Positions 63,119-64,000 of a stretch of 64,000 nucleotides of DNA are shown in pieces. The notes under the pieces were generated by a model. That model was not told where the DNA came from and did not search any database. It saw only the letters and a program-made list of their open reading frames with translations. Both the position numbers and the translations under genes were made by a program. This DNA is from Fructilactobacillus lindneri DSM 20690 = JCM 11027 (GTDB taxonomy: Bacteria > Bacillota > Bacilli > Lactobacillales > Lactobacillaceae). The DNA lies in the NCBI RefSeq assembly GCF_002907375.1, contig NZ_MIYK01000017.1, positions 1-64,000 of the forward strand, in the 5' to 3' direction. The number at the start of each line of letters is the position of its first letter. Positions within the stretch are counted from its first letter, which is position 1.

Positions 63119-63322
63119 ATGGCGATCAAAAAAGTTATTGCAGCCCTATTAGTTTTAATTATGTTAATTTGTTTGGTATTTGAGGCTCTAAATGGTGCTT
63201 TTACCAAAAACCCCTCCAAAGCCCAAAGCCGCATCTATCATTTTTGCGATGTCATTTACTCCCTCTGTTTAGTTGGAATTGCACTAGTAGTCGTTGCTAG
63301 TTCTATTTTAAGATCAATGTAG
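63119..63322 (+). CDS. Small two-span membrane protein
   Basis: This 67-residue protein has two membrane segments (about 5-24 and 44-63). The loop contains FTKNPSKAQSRIYHF. The start follows GATGAGAGAAT, a weak binding site. It ends shortly before a terminator. No family recognised. Confidence 0.5.
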   Translation: MAIKKVIAALLVLIMLICLVFEALNGAFTKNPSKAQSRIYHFCDVIYSLCLVGIALVVVASSILRSM

Positions 63323-63340
63323 ATAATTAATAAATTAAAA

Positions 63341-63388
63341 GAACGCTTGATTTCGTGGTGCTTTTCACGAAGTCAAGCGTTTTTTTAT
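63341..63388 (+). terminator. Terminator
   Basis: The arms AACGCTTGATTTCGTG and CACGAAGTCAAGCGTT are followed by seven T. Confidence 0.93.
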
Positions 63389-63489
63389 AAGCTTTTTTAT
63401 CAAAAGAATAACACAAACATTATTCACAAATAATCAGCACAAAACAGCTAATATACCGATAAAATAAATATAAATTAAACAAATGTTAA

Positions 63490-63529
63490 GAAAATCGTTT
63501 ACAATTTAAAAAATAAGCCTTATCATAAT
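63490..63529 (+). promoter_or_regulatory. oppA promoter with cre-like site
   Basis: TTTACA (63498-63503), a 17-base spacer and TATCAT (63521-63526) form the promoter. GAAAATCGTTTACA (63490-63503) matches 12 of 14 positions of the cre consensus and covers the -35. Confidence 0.6.
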
Positions 63530-63564
63530 AAAAACTTAAGTTTTATTTATTTGGAGGTGTCACA

Positions 63565-64000
63565 ATGAAAAGTTTTCACCATCGCAAACTATTTTCTTTA
63601 GCAATTCTCGGAGTTGCTGCCTTATCTTTAGCTGGCTGTTCCCAGAAAAAATATAACAGCGCTAGTGCCAAGAAAACAGTTTCTGTAAGTTCCAATGCTA
63701 GTATTAGCACTATGGATTCATCGTTAAATACCACTTTAGTGGGTGCTCAGGAACTGAGCAACACTATGGAAGGTTTGTATCGTTATTCGGGCAACAAATT
63801 GGAACCTGGCGTTGCTAAATCAATTGCCAAACCAACTGACGGTGGTAAAAAATACACCATTGATCTTAAAAAGACCAAGTGGTCTAATGGCGATCCAGTG
63901 ACTGCCAATGATTTCGTTTATGCTTGGCAAAGAATGGTTGATCCTAAAACTGCCTCACAATATTCTTACATATACAGCGGAGTTAAAAATGCTGATGATA
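63565..64000 (+). CDS. oppA: Oligopeptide ABC transporter substrate-binding lipoprotein (partial)
   Basis: This is the start of a family-5 peptide-binding lipoprotein that delivers peptides to an Opp importer. ATG at 63565 follows GGAGGTG. The signal peptide ends in lipobox LAGC. About 145 residues lie in the window; the reading frame continues past the right edge. Visible motifs include SISTMDSSLNTT, NTMEGLYRY, LEPGVAKSI and TAND FVYAWQRMVDP. No internal stop was seen. Confidence 0.92.
   Translation, partial: MKSFHHRKLFSLAILGVAALSLAGCSQKKYNSASAKKTVSVSSNASISTMDSSLNTTLVGAQELSNTMEGLYRYSGNKLEPGVAKSIAKPTDGGKKYTIDLKKTKWSNGDPVTANDFVYAWQRMVDPKTASQYSYIYSGVKNADD

Overview
The window is a low-GC Firmicutes chromosome segment that reads as Lactobacillaceae, most likely a heterofermentative lactobacillus. 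The evidence is the 16S 5' end at the left edge, a close relative of the Lactobacillus R-specific alcohol dehydrogenase, the DUF4811/MFS pair, the ECF A-A-T module, AmtB without GlnK, and HxlA/HxlB. I cannot fix the genus from sequence alone. Most genes are on the minus strand, and rsmG-parA-parB-ychF indicates an origin-proximal part of the chromosome.

Layout. 1-260: start of a 16S rRNA gene with its promoter (minus). 0.6-9.3 kb: metal-binding lipoprotein, DUF4811/MFS drug exporter, phosphoglycerate mutase, AI-2E family permease, a surface-anchored protein, cyclopropane fatty acid synthase, AzlCD. 9.4-12.6 kb: a two-component system followed by a dacA-type carboxypeptidase gene broken by an in-frame stop. 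12.7-17.2 kb: rsmG-parA-parB-DUF951-ychF-DUF1129. 17.3-21.6 kb: nucleoside salvage (nucleosidase, tautomerase, NupC, a phosphopentomutase-like protein without metal ligands) and an SGNH hydrolase. 21.7-24.3 kb: TcaA-like protein, TPP riboswitch with tenA, Rrf2 regulator. 24.4-30.3 kb: pstSCAB1B2-phoU, 11-bp spaced Pho boxes, and an orphan PhoP-like regulator with a degenerate receiver. 30.3-35.5 kb: TetR-controlled ABC exporter, SDR alcohol dehydrogenase, PnuC, GtrA.

35.9-43.7 kb: a complete type II-A CRISPR-Cas locus, all on the minus strand in the order cas9, cas1, cas2, csn2, array (24 repeats, 23 spacers). The tracrRNA lies antisense between cas9 and cas1, with a promoter, an anti-repeat, a nexus-like fold and a terminator that can all be read. 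43.7-50.7 kb: M50-like membrane protease, secreted proteins, ECF vitamin transporter, stalk protein, and a voltage-gated-like potassium channel followed by a tiny SHOCT protein.

50.7-53 kb: a candidate type I toxin-antitoxin locus of par/Fst architecture, then a GIY-YIG/DUF2075 nuclease-helicase that is probably a defence gene. 53-64 kb: AmtB, HxlAB, a sigma factor-DUF1659-DUF2922 cassette, a D-2-hydroxyacid dehydrogenase, a ribokinase/ribose-5-phosphate isomerase fusion under a cre site, a zinc polyol-type dehydrogenase, a YitT/YczE-like permease with a frameshifted or coupled start, and the start of an OppA lipoprotein.

The least expected items are the sigma-factor gene, which carries a nine-G tract (possible phase variation) and a Shine-Dalgarno sequence buried in the upstream terminator hairpin; the type I toxin-antitoxin candidate; the nuclease-helicase; the orphan PhoP; and several genes that look decayed (dacA, a 56-codon membrane gene, the start of the YitT-like gene). 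No homology search could be run. Family names rest on recognised motifs.
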